A DNA stretch of 50,458 nt from Candidatus Poribacteria bacterium (GTDB lineage Bacteria; Poribacteria; WGA-4E; WGA-3G), in NCBI GenBank assembly GCA_012270795.1, contig JAAXHO010000139.1, positions 1 to 50,458 of the forward strand, written 5' to 3'. Both the position numbers and the translations under genes were made by a program. Shown piece by piece: positions 9,301-17,731 of the stretch (position 1 is its first letter; every line of letters begins with the position of its first letter). Under the pieces are notes generated by a model. That model saw nothing but the letters and a program-made list of their open reading frames with translations. It was not told where the DNA came from and searched no databases.

Positions 9301-9424
9301 GTTGTAAGTGCGCCTGTCCCTCTCCCCTTAAGGGCGTGCTTACAACAGATCGTGATTTGGGTAGGCGCGCTTACCAAATCGCGATTCATAGGTAGTGGTC
9401 TTCGGATCGCTACCTTCGTTTTTT
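9301..9424 (+). other. Three consecutive hairpins, the last terminator-like
   Basis: Hairpin 1 spans 9301-9346 (GTTGTAAG with CTTACAAC); hairpin 2 spans 9349-9385 (ATCGTGATTTGG with CCAAATCGCGAT); hairpin 3 spans 9390-9415 (AGGTAG with CTACCT, a TTCG loop) and is followed by CGTTTTTT, so it reads as an intrinsic terminator on the plus strand. No plus-strand gene precedes it. Hairpins 1 and 2 look like degenerate palindromic repeats. In 8940-9300 I see nothing else that can be supported. Confidence 0.45.
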
Positions 9425-9439
9425 AACTATTAAATGACT

Positions 9440-10162
9440 TCAACAGTTGCAAGCATTTACGGGACATATTCCAGCTGTACAAAGTTCTGGCATTGAGACA
9501 ACAATTTTGGGGAGGGAGGTATCAACTGCTGGATGGCGTAGTTCTTTATATGATGCTTTTAAAATAGAGATCGCGGACTTAAGAAAAATCGCTGTGATGA
9601 GCAAGCCTACAATGATGTCAGGTAGTTTGGATTGTGTGACAGCAACAAGGGCAGCAGCCAACAAGACGCTTGTATTTGCTACGATGTCATTGCGTGAACA
9701 CACCCAAGTTGAATGCATATTTATATCGTCTGTTTTATGTCTGGATAGGAGAAGCAGACAACTTGCATTTGCGATCAGTGCGATAACACTCATTATAAAC
9801 ATGAAGTGAGACTCTGGGATTCCACCAGTGAGAAACCTATATATACTCTGGATCAAGACACCGATCCCAAAGATAGCCATAATACTACCTTTGAGCATTG
9901 CAGAACCTGCACGCCAACGATGGCTCTTGCCAATAGCATAAAGACTGAATCCATAGACCAGCGTATCACTTAGCATGTCAAGCGAATCGGCTTGCAGCGC
10001 AACGGAACCTGCCATTATACCAACGATTAATTCCAAGCAGAACATTGCTCCGTTGATTCCAAGTACAATCCAGAGCATCTTGGATTGTTTTTCTCGGAGT
10101 TTTTGAAGTTCATCTGTTTTATCGTGACAGCAGTTATCCATAACAATCTCGTAATCTAACAT
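9440..10162 (-). CDS. Cation diffusion facilitator-like transporter
   Basis: Inner-membrane efflux protein related to CDF/CzcD transporters, expected to export divalent metal against H+. Seen: about six hydrophobic segments, the TM2 metal-site region ADSLDMLSD, the TM5 region WVCSRNDIVANT with an Asp-Asn pattern, and PDIIVGLLITAIFL for TM6. The usual cytoplasmic C-terminal domain is missing; instead the protein ends in a short cysteine-rich tail (CTAGICPVNACNC), and the N-terminus has NCCHDK, both plausible metal-binding ends. Start alternatives are GTG 10165, ATG 10162 and ATG 10141 (MDNCCH); no strong ribosome site decides. A small inverted repeat lies upstream at 10197-10213. Confidence 0.82.
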   Translation of the reverse strand: MLDYEIVMDNCCHDKTDELQKLREKQSKMLWIVLGINGAMFCLELIVGIMAGSVALQADSLDMLSDTLVYGFSLYAIGKSHRWRAGSAMLKGSIMAIFGIGVLIQSIYRFLTGGIPESHFMFIMSVIALIANASCLLLLSRHKTDDINMHSTWVCSRNDIVANTSVLLAAALVAVTQSKLPDIIVGLLITAIFLKSAISILKASYKELRHPAVDTSLPKIVVSMPELCTAGICPVNACNC

Positions 10163-10196
10163 CACATTTTGTAATGGTCTATTTTGGTGTTATATG

Positions 10197-10213
10197 ATAA
10201 CATTTTCTGTTAT
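10197..10213. promoter_or_regulatory. Short inverted repeat, possible operator
   Basis: ATAACA-TTTTC-TGTTAT lies 30-50 bases upstream of the cation transporter start, where a metal-responsive repressor could bind. A 6-base-arm palindrome in AT-rich DNA can occur by chance. Confidence 0.3.
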
Positions 10214-10230
10214 AAAAATGCCAATTAACT

Positions 10231-11451
10231 TTAAAAATATATCCAAAATGAGGAAAAGAAAAGGTTGGGATATGCCCCAAATTCTGACTGGTACTGAGTT
10301 GTGTCATCCTCTTTTAGAGGTATTCCGATACTGAATAAACCGCCAACAGATATGTGAATATCCTCTGCGATGTTATATCCAATCTGAGAGACAAACCATG
10401 CAGATGTGTCATTTAGATTGAACAGCATTTGTCCACTGCAACTGATAAGCGGTGTGAATTGGTGTGTGACACCAGGGGCAAGATAGTGAACGCCAAGTAG
10501 ATAAACGGAACCCCGATAATATGCGGGTTGTTCAATATTTTCCAGAAAATCTTCAGGTTTGGTTACTCCTGCTCCATTAAAGTGATATTCAATAAATGCA
10601 TAAGTCTCACCATTGAAACTATAATCAAAACCGATTGAGGATCGTAGATAGTTGTCTGATTCTTTTGTCTCGTCAGCAAAAACTTCCGGGAACACATAAG
10701 CAGTTTCCAACCAAAAACCTGCCCCACCAATTCCACGTGTTACATCCAGACCTATTAGCAGATCCCTCTGATATTCCAATAGTAAGATAGAATAATCGGT
10801 TTCAGCTGCATTTAATTGGGTTCGCAGAAAAACTGCGCTTTTGTCAAAATTGAAATTGCTTCCGATGACATATCCAGTGTCTATCTCACCGAGGACACCG
10901 ACCGGAATTCGTATTCGGATCGCATCTACACCAACTCTGTCCTCTGTATCAAGTTGGTCGTACGTATAAGGTGCTATAACATCCGTTGGATTTATTGTCC
11001 TTGCGCTACCCCAAGCAATTGCGTCTCGACCGATAGTGATGTCAGCAAAACTTGTGCTAAACTGCATAGAGGCACGGTCAAGGTTATGATATATGCCAAC
11101 ATTACCAACTAGTTCGCTTTCACTTGGATATAGTTGTGAATCAAAGTCTGAAATGCGATATTTTGATGAGGCAACACCAACAGCAAAAGAGGATTGAGAA
11201 AAGAGGGATGGATCTTGTACACGGGGTGCAAAATCGTAAGCTAAGTTTAGAGAAAATGTGTTTGTTGGTGCATAAGATAGGTTGAGACGTAGTCGATTGA
11301 CCACAGCACTCATTAAAGGTTCGTTTGTGTATTTGGATTTATATGCGGTAAAGAAGTTTTTGTAGTAACCCCCAGCGTTTAATTCCGCTTCAGCAGTATA
11401 AAATAGATGTGTAATAAGTATGCAGAAAAGTAGTGAATAGATTTTTTTCAT
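10231..11451 (-). CDS. Outer-membrane beta-barrel protein, last gene of Lol-like module
   Basis: A signal peptide (MKKIYSLLFCILITHLFYTA, cleaved near AEA) is followed by about 380 residues of alternating amphipathic strands rich in aromatic and Gly-Asn turns (SFNGETYAFIEYHF, YYRGSVYLLGVHYLAPG), ending in a C-terminal phenylalanine (FFSSFWIYF), the usual BAM recognition signal. I do not recognise a named family; it resembles porin-like or DUF1302-type barrels. It lies 12 bases after the ABC ATPase gene on the same strand, so it is very probably co-transcribed with the ATPase and two permeases. It may provide the outer-membrane end of that export route. Barrel: confident. Role: inference. Confidence 0.8.
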   Translation of the reverse strand: MKKIYSLLFCILITHLFYTAEAELNAGGYYKNFFTAYKSKYTNEPLMSAVVNRLRLNLSYAPTNTFSLNLAYDFAPRVQDPSLFSQSSFAVGVASSKYRISDFDSQLYPSESELVGNVGIYHNLDRASMQFSTSFADITIGRDAIAWGSARTINPTDVIAPYTYDQLDTEDRVGVDAIRIRIPVGVLGEIDTGYVIGSNFNFDKSAVFLRTQLNAAETDYSILLLEYQRDLLIGLDVTRGIGGAGFWLETAYVFPEVFADETKESDNYLRSSIGFDYSFNGETYAFIEYHFNGAGVTKPEDFLENIEQPAYYRGSVYLLGVHYLAPGVTHQFTPLISCSGQMLFNLNDTSAWFVSQIGYNIAEDIHISVGGLFSIGIPLKEDDTTQYQSEFGAYPNLFFSSFWIYF

Positions 11452-11463
11452 CTGTTGAAGGTG

Positions 11464-12165
11464 TTATTTTGTCTCGTCAGTGTCAACCTGACCGTCTCTG
11501 AGTGTGATCAAACGTCTTGCCCTATCCATGACCATAGGGTCATGCGTTGAAAAGATGAATGTCATACCTGTTTCATCATTGAGTCGACGCATCATTTCAA
11601 GGAGATCGTTGCCAGTTTTTGAATCAAGGTTTGCGGTCGGTTCATCTGCAAGGATGATTGTAGGTTCAGAGACCATTGCTCGTGCAATTGCTACACGTTG
11701 TTGCTGTCCGCCCGATAGCTGCGTAGGGAGTCTATCCTCCACCCCCTCAAGTCCAACAGCTTTCAACATTTTCTTGACTCTCTCGTGTCGTTCTGCCTTT
11801 GAAACACCAGCTAAAAGCATAATGTATTCAACATTTTCTTCAACTGTCAAGACAGGAATTAGGTTGTACGCTTGGAAGATAAATCCGATGTTATCGCGGC
11901 GAAAATCGGACAATTCATTACCGTTCATTTCAGAAATTATTTTTCCTGAAAGCCAAACTTTGCCTTCTGTGGGTGTATCTAACCCTGAGATGATATTTAG
12001 GAATGTCGTTTTGCCAGAACCGGATGGACCAACAATTGCAGTAAATTCGCCTGATGTGATAGTGAGATCGATACCGTTTAGGGCATTAACGGGAATGCCA
12101 TCCGGATCAAATATTTTCGTTACTTTATCAGTAACAATAACTTCATGATTTTGTGTTTGTTCCAT
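11464..12165 (-). CDS. ABC transporter ATP-binding protein, LolD/MacB type
   Basis: ATPase of the MacB/LolD/FtsE class, cytoplasmic, driving the two FtsX-type permeases upstream. Walker A GPSGSGKTT, Q-loop in FIFQAYNLIPVLT, signature LSGGQQQRVAIARAM, Walker B IILADEPTANLDSKTG and H-loop STHDP are all present and intact. The length of 233 residues is typical. AGGA precedes the ATG, and the start is 9 bases after the second permease stop. The gene set suggests lipoprotein or lipid extraction from the inner membrane rather than nutrient import. Confidence 0.95.
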   Translation of the reverse strand: MEQTQNHEVIVTDKVTKIFDPDGIPVNALNGIDLTITSGEFTAIVGPSGSGKTTFLNIISGLDTPTEGKVWLSGKIISEMNGNELSDFRRDNIGFIFQAYNLIPVLTVEENVEYIMLLAGVSKAERHERVKKMLKAVGLEGVEDRLPTQLSGGQQQRVAIARAMVSEPTIILADEPTANLDSKTGNDLLEMMRRLNDETGMTFIFSTHDPMVMDRARRLITLRDGQVDTDETK

Positions 12166-12174
12166 GGTGTTTTC

Positions 12175-13404
12175 CTAAAAACTGCGCCGCATAGCGTCAA
12201 CAGGTGTCATCTTTGCTACATGCCATGCAGGATATAAACCTGCGATGATAGTAAATAGAAAGACCGCTGCGGGATAAAGTATAAATTGTTGAATGTTGAG
12301 AACAGGAAAAATGTACTCCTGTATTGTAACCCCCATCATCTCAATACCGGTATAGTTCAATCCAAGATGTGCAAACAGTGCGGTTATTCCGAAACCGATG
12401 ATACTTCCTATGGCTATGCTAACTATTGCTAAAGTCCCTGCTTCAAATAAGATGATACGTGCCATGCCAACAGGTCGTGTTCCGACTGCGCGTAACACGC
12501 CAAACTCAAACATACGTTCATAGAGTGACATAAAAAGTGTGTTGATAATACCAAAGATAACGACTCCGAATAACACGACTCCCATAATGTATTTGCTATA
12601 TTTGGACATGTCCAATATAATCTTCAATTGTGGCAGTATTTCAGCCCAACTTAACACTTCATTGCCATATTGGGAATATGTTTTCCAAAAAGGTAATTCT
12701 CGTTCCTGCGTATATGCAGTTGATGTGAATTTGATTGCAATTTCATGAACATTGTCTCCAATTGCGAACATCTGTTGTGCTTTTTTGATTCGCACAAATG
12801 CCATGCCACTGTTCATTGCTTCGTCAACAAAGTGGAATATACCTGAAACACGAAACCCCTCTTGTGAAAGTTCACCACTTCCCGATTGTGCTACCGTTAC
12901 GACCACACGGTCCTCAATACCAATTTCCAAGTTTTCTGCAAGTTTCGTTCCGATGATGATATCACGACTATCATTGTCTTTGAAATAGACACCTTTCGTA
13001 ATTGCATCGTCAATTTGGGATAAGTATCTTTCTGTAGATGGTTGAACTCCAATGAGGTTAACCGCACTCACATTTGCTGGAGATGTAATCATACCTAAGG
13101 AAAATGTTCTACGTGTAAAATAGTGTACGATTGCTTCTTTTGCCAATTTTGCAGTGACTTTATCAAGTTCCTGAATCGTCAATGATAGCTCTTGTTCGTC
13201 TTGATAACCTTTGCGATGTATTTGTGCATCTCCGAGGAAAGACGCGGTAGCTGTTTTAATCATATTCTGTGTCATTCCAATCATGAGTGCGTCAACAAAG
13301 ATGAGCGCAGCCAGACCGATTCCAATTGCTATTGAGGCAATGATGGTGCGGCGTTTGTTTCGTAAGAGATTTCGCCAAGCGAGCTTAAAGAGGATGAAGA
13401 ACAT
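12175..13404 (-). CDS. ABC transporter permease, FtsX/LolC-type (second)
   Basis: MacB/LolC-type permease: one N-terminal membrane segment (LAWRNLLRNKRRTIIASIAI), a periplasmic MacB-PCD-like domain of about 240 residues, and three C-terminal segments with the FtsX motif YERMFEFGVLRAVGTRP and the ending LYPAWHVAKMTPVDAMR. I chose ATG 13404 because AGG lies 8 bases upstream of it; a GTG at 13413 has no such site. The gene begins 12 bases after the first permease. The two permeases differ clearly in sequence and probably form a LolC/LolE-like heterodimer. Confidence 0.92.
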   Translation of the reverse strand: MFFILFKLAWRNLLRNKRRTIIASIAIGIGLAALIFVDALMIGMTQNMIKTATASFLGDAQIHRKGYQDEQELSLTIQELDKVTAKLAKEAIVHYFTRRTFSLGMITSPANVSAVNLIGVQPSTERYLSQIDDAITKGVYFKDNDSRDIIIGTKLAENLEIGIEDRVVVTVAQSGSGELSQEGFRVSGIFHFVDEAMNSGMAFVRIKKAQQMFAIGDNVHEIAIKFTSTAYTQERELPFWKTYSQYGNEVLSWAEILPQLKIILDMSKYSKYIMGVVLFGVVIFGIINTLFMSLYERMFEFGVLRAVGTRPVGMARIILFEAGTLAIVSIAIGSIIGFGITALFAHLGLNYTGIEMMGVTIQEYIFPVLNIQQFILYPAAVFLFTIIAGLYPAWHVAKMTPVDAMRRSF

Positions 13405-13416
13405 ATTTATCACCTA

Positions 13417-14631
13417 TCAGTGTGTACGCATTGCTTTTGCGGGTAATATACGTGCTGCTTTTATCGCTGGAAAAAGACTTACTATGATTGCTGACAACAT
13501 TACTGTAACTGCTGGAATGATTAGACTTCGCATGTTCACTTCTGTATACATAGTACCAAATTTCATGCCACCATAAGTGAATTCTTGTGGTAGTTTTATT
13601 CCGTTAATAGAGAGCAGATAATTGATTAAAATTCCGAGTATCGCACCGACACAGATGCTTGCAATAGCAATGATTATCACCTCAGTCACGACCAACGAGA
13701 AGATTTGCCGTGGCTTTGTGCCAAGTGCCTTCAGTACACCGTATTCCCGTGTTCTTTCCAACACTGACATAAGGACTGTATTGAGAACCCCGATAGCGAC
13801 GATCAGCATGATAATTACGCGACCGATTGCATCCCCTTGCTGATCAGCCTTCATAGCCTTGTAGAAGGATTTTGCTACTACTTGCCATGGGGACACCTCA
13901 AGCAAAGGATCATTTATACGAGTTCTGATGTTCTCTGTTACCATAGCAACTTTATTAATTTTTGACACGGTAATAACAATCTCGTGTACACGTCCCTCCA
14001 ATACAAAAAGTTGCTGTGCATCTTCTATGTGCAAGTAGCATGCGACCCGATCTGTTATGGCATTCCCACTCTCCATAATGCCGACAACTTCGTACAGGTC
14101 ATTTGCGATAGAACCGTCTGCAGCTTGTGAAAAAATAACAAGCTCACTCCCAACCGTTGCAGCAAGTATTTTGGCAAGACCTTTTCCTATGACGGCTTGA
14201 CCTGAAGCTGTTTCGGCTAAAGTTGTTCCTTCTATTACCTTCTTGTCAAATTGGGTTGCTTTGGTTTCACGTGCCACATCAATTCCGATGATCTGAACAG
14301 CGGTACTTTTCTCGTTTACTGAACCGATTCCTGATGTGAACAAACGTGGTGACCATGCTTCAACCTCTGGAATACTTTGTATCGCCTCACCGACGGTAGA
14401 AACATTATCTATAGTTTTGTAAAGCGAAGGTTTATCAAGATATCCCTTACTATGCACCTGAATGTGTCCGATTCGATTGCCAGTAAATGTTGTAATTATG
14501 TTGGAATATGTGCCATCAGACCAGCCGATGAAGACTGAGGAGAGTGTAAAGCCAACAATCATCGCGAGTGCGGTTAAGATGGTCCGACGCTTTTGTCGGA
14601 ATATGTTTCGAAATGCGATTTTTAGTATCAT
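13417..14631 (-). CDS. ABC transporter permease, FtsX/LolC-type (first)
   Basis: First gene of the permease-permease-ATPase-barrel run. Topology is one N-terminal segment (IAFRNIFRQKRRTILTALAM), a large periplasmic domain, then three segments with LERTREYGVLKALGTKPRQIF and the terminal SLFPAIKAARILPAKAMR typical of FtsX/LolC/MacB permeases. The length is 404 residues. With the ATPase it should pull a lipid-anchored or amphipathic substrate out of the inner membrane. Upstream is a 500-base repeat region, so this gene probably has its own promoter, though none is clear. Confidence 0.92.
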   Translation of the reverse strand: MILKIAFRNIFRQKRRTILTALAMIVGFTLSSVFIGWSDGTYSNIITTFTGNRIGHIQVHSKGYLDKPSLYKTIDNVSTVGEAIQSIPEVEAWSPRLFTSGIGSVNEKSTAVQIIGIDVARETKATQFDKKVIEGTTLAETASGQAVIGKGLAKILAATVGSELVIFSQAADGSIANDLYEVVGIMESGNAITDRVACYLHIEDAQQLFVLEGRVHEIVITVSKINKVAMVTENIRTRINDPLLEVSPWQVVAKSFYKAMKADQQGDAIGRVIIMLIVAIGVLNTVLMSVLERTREYGVLKALGTKPRQIFSLVVTEVIIIAIASICVGAILGILINYLLSINGIKLPQEFTYGGMKFGTMYTEVNMRSLIIPAVTVMLSAIIVSLFPAIKAARILPAKAMRTH

Positions 14632-14694
14632 AACTCAAGTTGCTACATAGGTAGCACGAACTTTATGAAGATTAACTTATTCTTTCGGTAATTC

Positions 14695-15094
14695 TAATAC
14701 CATTTCTAAAAAATAAGATGCCATTTGTCAAAATGTTCTGGTAGGAGCGACCTCAAGGTCGCGACCAGAAAATCAAGAAATCAACGGTATGAATGCTATA
14801 TAGCATTCCCCCAAATCAACGCTACAAATGCCATTTAGGCATTTGGCGGGTATGAATGCCTTATGGCATTCCCCGGGTCGCGACCTGGAGGTCGCTCCTA
14901 CCGAAAAGAGGTAACCCAACCAGCAATAAAAGTGGAATTCCTTAATGGGACAATATTAATTTGAATTGGTATTACATTATTTCGTAGGTCGGGTAGAGCT
15001 TGCGAAACCCGACAGGCACTAGACGTGTCGGGTTTCGCAAGCTCTACCCGACCTACGATAGGTTATGACAATTTGTCAATTAGAAATGGTATTA
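14695..15094. repeat. Composite MITE-like element: TIR backbone 1 with cores B and C
   Basis: Three copies of the same terminal sequence lie in 400 bases: TAATACCATTTCTAAAAAAT at 14695, its complement ending GGTATTA at 14974, and another complement ending GGTATTA at 15094. Between the first two lie split core-B arms (GTAGGAGCGACC at 14741, GGTCGCTCCTACC at 14890) enclosing short GAATGCC/GGCATTC palindromes. Between the last two lies a 77-base core-C palindrome, 14982-15058, with arms TCGTAGGTCGGGTAGAGCTT and complement. This reads as one element inserted next to, or into, another. Confidence 0.8.
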
Positions 15095-15132
15095 TTTTTA
15101 AACTTCACCGTATAAACAAAAAGAAGTACTGC

Positions 15133-16755
15133 TTATTTTGAAATCAACATTGTTACCTGATGTGGTTCAGTATTAGAACGGTGATAGATGAGAATGTCTT
15201 TTTTGTTGTCCCTATTGATGTCAACTAACCTGATATTTCGCTCGTCTTCAGGCATAGTGATTTTCATTTTTTGTGGTTGCTTCATAAAAAGATGTTCTCC
15301 TTGAATACCAAGAAAGACGTGCATTTCATTCCAGTTTTTCCCTGTAAGTAAGTCCAAACGACCATCCCCGTTTACATCTCCTATCAGTACCGCTGGGAAA
15401 AAGACTCTTTCTGTTTCAAAGATGTCAAGTTTAGGTCTAATTTTACGTATCGTCGCGGGTTGGTCTGGATATGTTCCATCTTTCATACGATAAAGCTCAA
15501 TGTCTATTGCTATGGACTTGCCGACCATTGCGCGCGTCATCCCACCGATAGCGGTTTTCACATCATTGAACATAACATCAATTTCACCATTACCATCAAA
15601 ATCCTGCATTACCACAGATGAATAGCCCCATGGCATCAACGCGCCTGCTTGACCTCGCGGTTTGATTGTCATACCAATATCTTTTTCAAATGCTATTCCA
15701 TTTGCCGTAGCTGCACCGAGATGTATCTCGTATATGCTGCGATGTTTTCCGATACTACGTCCCTGTAATGAGTGAATTACCATATCCACTACACCATCAC
15801 CGTTTATATCGCGGAAAGTGTGTAATACTTTGCGTTCGGTATTTTCTCTGAAACCGAAGATAAGTGAGAACATGTTCTCATCACTGAATCCAAATGCGAT
15901 TGAATATGCACCGTCAGTGTCAAATGGTACGTCTGTGGTGAAAGTAACAGGCGTAGTAGAAAACCCTCCCTCACTGTTTTGGAGATAAACATCAAAGTGA
16001 TCTCTGTTCCAGAATACAATATCGCTTCGTCCATCTTGGTTGTAGTCCATTTGATGCACACGACTGAGATACCATTGAACAGTCATTCGGTTAATCCCAA
16101 CTTCTCGGTAAATAATTCCATCTTCCAATGAGATAGCATCAAGGAATGCATCAGGAGGACCAACTTTTATTGGTGTTGTGAAGGTGCCATTGTTCAATTG
16201 TGTAGAAATCCAATAACCATCAACATCTGGTAAAATGAGGTCTTCAAGTCCGTCACTATTCAAGTCACGGGTGATGTCAACATGAGGTATTTCATTTACG
16301 TTGATAGGATTGAAATTGGTTGTGATGCTCATCAGTTCGCGTTCCATCAAAGAATCAGTATCGAACCAACTTATACGCCCGGGTTGATATGTGATGAGTC
16401 TGTCACGTCCATCAATCGGGACAATATCAACGAACAACACTTTTTCGTTTAATTTATTGTCAACACTCAGGCCCCATTGATTGTCTCTGAAAGTATAGAT
16501 ATGTAAATTGGGTATTTTGTTCTTGTCAACACTCACTACGACAAGATCCGCGAAATCACCTCCCAGAAGAAAACCGGTCAGGACGGTTTTCTGGTGTTTG
16601 TTAGTTCCGATGCTAACTTTATGCTGTTCAAAAGAGAACGGTTTGCCGGTATCTGGTTTTGCCTCTTCTCGGATGGTCTTTGCACAACCCAAGAAGCACA
16701 CGTAGAGAACCGTTATAGAAAACATGTGAAGAGAAAGCGAACTAAAAATATGCAT
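15133..16755 (-). CDS. FG-GAP/VCBS-repeat lipoprotein
   Basis: Probable exported lipoprotein: a hydrophobic N-terminus ends in CFLGC followed by AKTIREE. The rest is an FG-GAP/VCBS beta-propeller with calcium-binding-like loops DLNSDGLEDL, DYNQDGRSDI, DINGDGVVDM, DFDGNGEIDV, DVNGDGRLDL and DINRDNKKDI spaced about 60-90 residues apart. I chose ATG 16755 because AGG lies 5 bases upstream; a GTG at 16767 is possible. Either start overlaps the end of the upstream barrel gene (stop at 16742), so the two are coupled. Function is unknown; such propellers usually bind ligands or proteins at the cell surface. Confidence 0.85.
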   Translation of the reverse strand: MHIFSSLSLHMFSITVLYVCFLGCAKTIREEAKPDTGKPFSFEQHKVSIGTNKHQKTVLTGFLLGGDFADLVVVSVDKNKIPNLHIYTFRDNQWGLSVDNKLNEKVLFVDIVPIDGRDRLITYQPGRISWFDTDSLMERELMSITTNFNPINVNEIPHVDITRDLNSDGLEDLILPDVDGYWISTQLNNGTFTTPIKVGPPDAFLDAISLEDGIIYREVGINRMTVQWYLSRVHQMDYNQDGRSDIVFWNRDHFDVYLQNSEGGFSTTPVTFTTDVPFDTDGAYSIAFGFSDENMFSLIFGFRENTERKVLHTFRDINGDGVVDMVIHSLQGRSIGKHRSIYEIHLGAATANGIAFEKDIGMTIKPRGQAGALMPWGYSSVVMQDFDGNGEIDVMFNDVKTAIGGMTRAMVGKSIAIDIELYRMKDGTYPDQPATIRKIRPKLDIFETERVFFPAVLIGDVNGDGRLDLLTGKNWNEMHVFLGIQGEHLFMKQPQKMKITMPEDERNIRLVDINRDNKKDILIYHRSNTEPHQVTMLISK

Positions 16756-17293
16756 GTATACCTGCACTCACATAAACGCCAGCGAGTCCTTTTGATTGAG
16801 AATTACTATTTTCCCTACCAATACCTTGACCAATACCCACGTTCAAGCCGAGTGGAATCCCTCCAAGTGAAAACACAAGTTCACCACCAAAAGCAATTCC
16901 AGCTGCCAGTGTTGAGGTATTAACAGTTTCATTCTGCATATTCATCTCGGATTGATATCGCCACCCACCTTCCAATGTGAAGTATAACCGTGCTTGGTTC
17001 CACTTTCCGTGATGCTCATATATTGCATAGGAAACCCCGGTGCCTAACATGTGGTCACCAACCTGATCGTTCAGGATAAAACGTCCTACAGCTTGAAGGT
17101 ATACAGGTTTAAGTCCATTATATTTGAAACTAATGCCGCCAAATGCGGGGGTAGCACCTTGAGAACCGATACCGAAGTTCTTGGTTAGGTTCGATGTTTG
17201 TGCTTGAGCTGAGAAAATAAGAAACAGGCTCATTAAGAATATGAATCTTGAAACGGCAACTATCTGTTTTTTTCGTTTTGTATTGTAATTCAT
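16742..17293 (-). CDS. Small outer-membrane beta-barrel protein
   Basis: 183 residues: a signal peptide (hydrophobic FIFLMSLFLIFSAQA, cleaved near AQA/QTS), then alternating strands (GGISFKYNGLKPVYLQAVGRF, split by polar turns; ARLYFTLEGGWRY; LAAGIAFGGELVFSLGGIPL) and a C-terminal phenylalanine (GIHAYF). This fits an eight-stranded barrel of the OmpW/OmpA-barrel size class; I cannot assign a family. The 3' end overlaps the FG-GAP lipoprotein start by 14 bases. No Shine-Dalgarno precedes the ATG. An A-rich leader (minus strand) of about 430 bases separates it from the LolA-like gene. Confidence 0.78.
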   Translation of the reverse strand: MNYNTKRKKQIVAVSRFIFLMSLFLIFSAQAQTSNLTKNFGIGSQGATPAFGGISFKYNGLKPVYLQAVGRFILNDQVGDHMLGTGVSYAIYEHHGKWNQARLYFTLEGGWRYQSEMNMQNETVNTSTLAAGIAFGGELVFSLGGIPLGLNVGIGQGIGRENSNSQSKGLAGVYVSAGIHAYF

Positions 17294-17731
17294 TGGAATC
17301 TATATTGAATACAGAGGAATTCAATTGTCAAAATGTACTCTTGGAGTAGGTTTTTCAAACTGGATTTTCCTTGTCTACAGAAGCATCCTATTGTTACCGG
17401 GTGATTTCTCGGCAATTGATTGCTTCCGGTTTTTGTATTTTGTCCTCATCGTAGAATTTTTTAGTTGTTTTTTGTCGTGTTTTTCGCGTTTTTTTATAAG
17501 TGTTCTCGATCGTGTCGTAGTATGGGTTTATGAAGGTTTTGTGAATTTACGAAATTTTGAAAAAAACAACTAAATGGCTTTTTTTCGTTTTTTGTGTTGT
17601 GTTTTCTGTTTTTGAGAACAATAGATATCATGTATAATCTATTGGGGTTCTATTGTTGTAATGTTTTCCAGCAAAGATACTTCGTGACGATTGAATACCT
17701 CTGATATTGGATAATCTGATGTGGGAAATTG
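17294..17731 (-). other. Strand-asymmetric spacer, A-rich on the minus strand
   Basis: 438 bases without a convincing gene. The plus strand is extremely T-rich (many TTTTT runs, for example 17455-17500 and 17575-17600), so a minus-strand transcript joining the flanking genes would carry an A-rich, unstructured leader. A short inverted pair ACAATAG/CTATTGT occurs near 17620-17660. The open frame on the plus strand here encodes only Phe/Leu/Val-rich sequence, as expected from T-runs, and I do not count it as a gene. Confidence 0.5.

Noticed and set aside
11504-12148. 214-codon plus-strand frame opposite the LolD-type ATPase
   Set aside because: Shadow of a gene with every ABC ATPase motif intact; the opposite reading has no recognisable feature and no ribosome site.
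17325-17573. 82-codon plus-strand frame, Phe/Leu/Val rich
   Set aside because: Produced by T-runs in a strand-asymmetric spacer; no ribosome site, no family.
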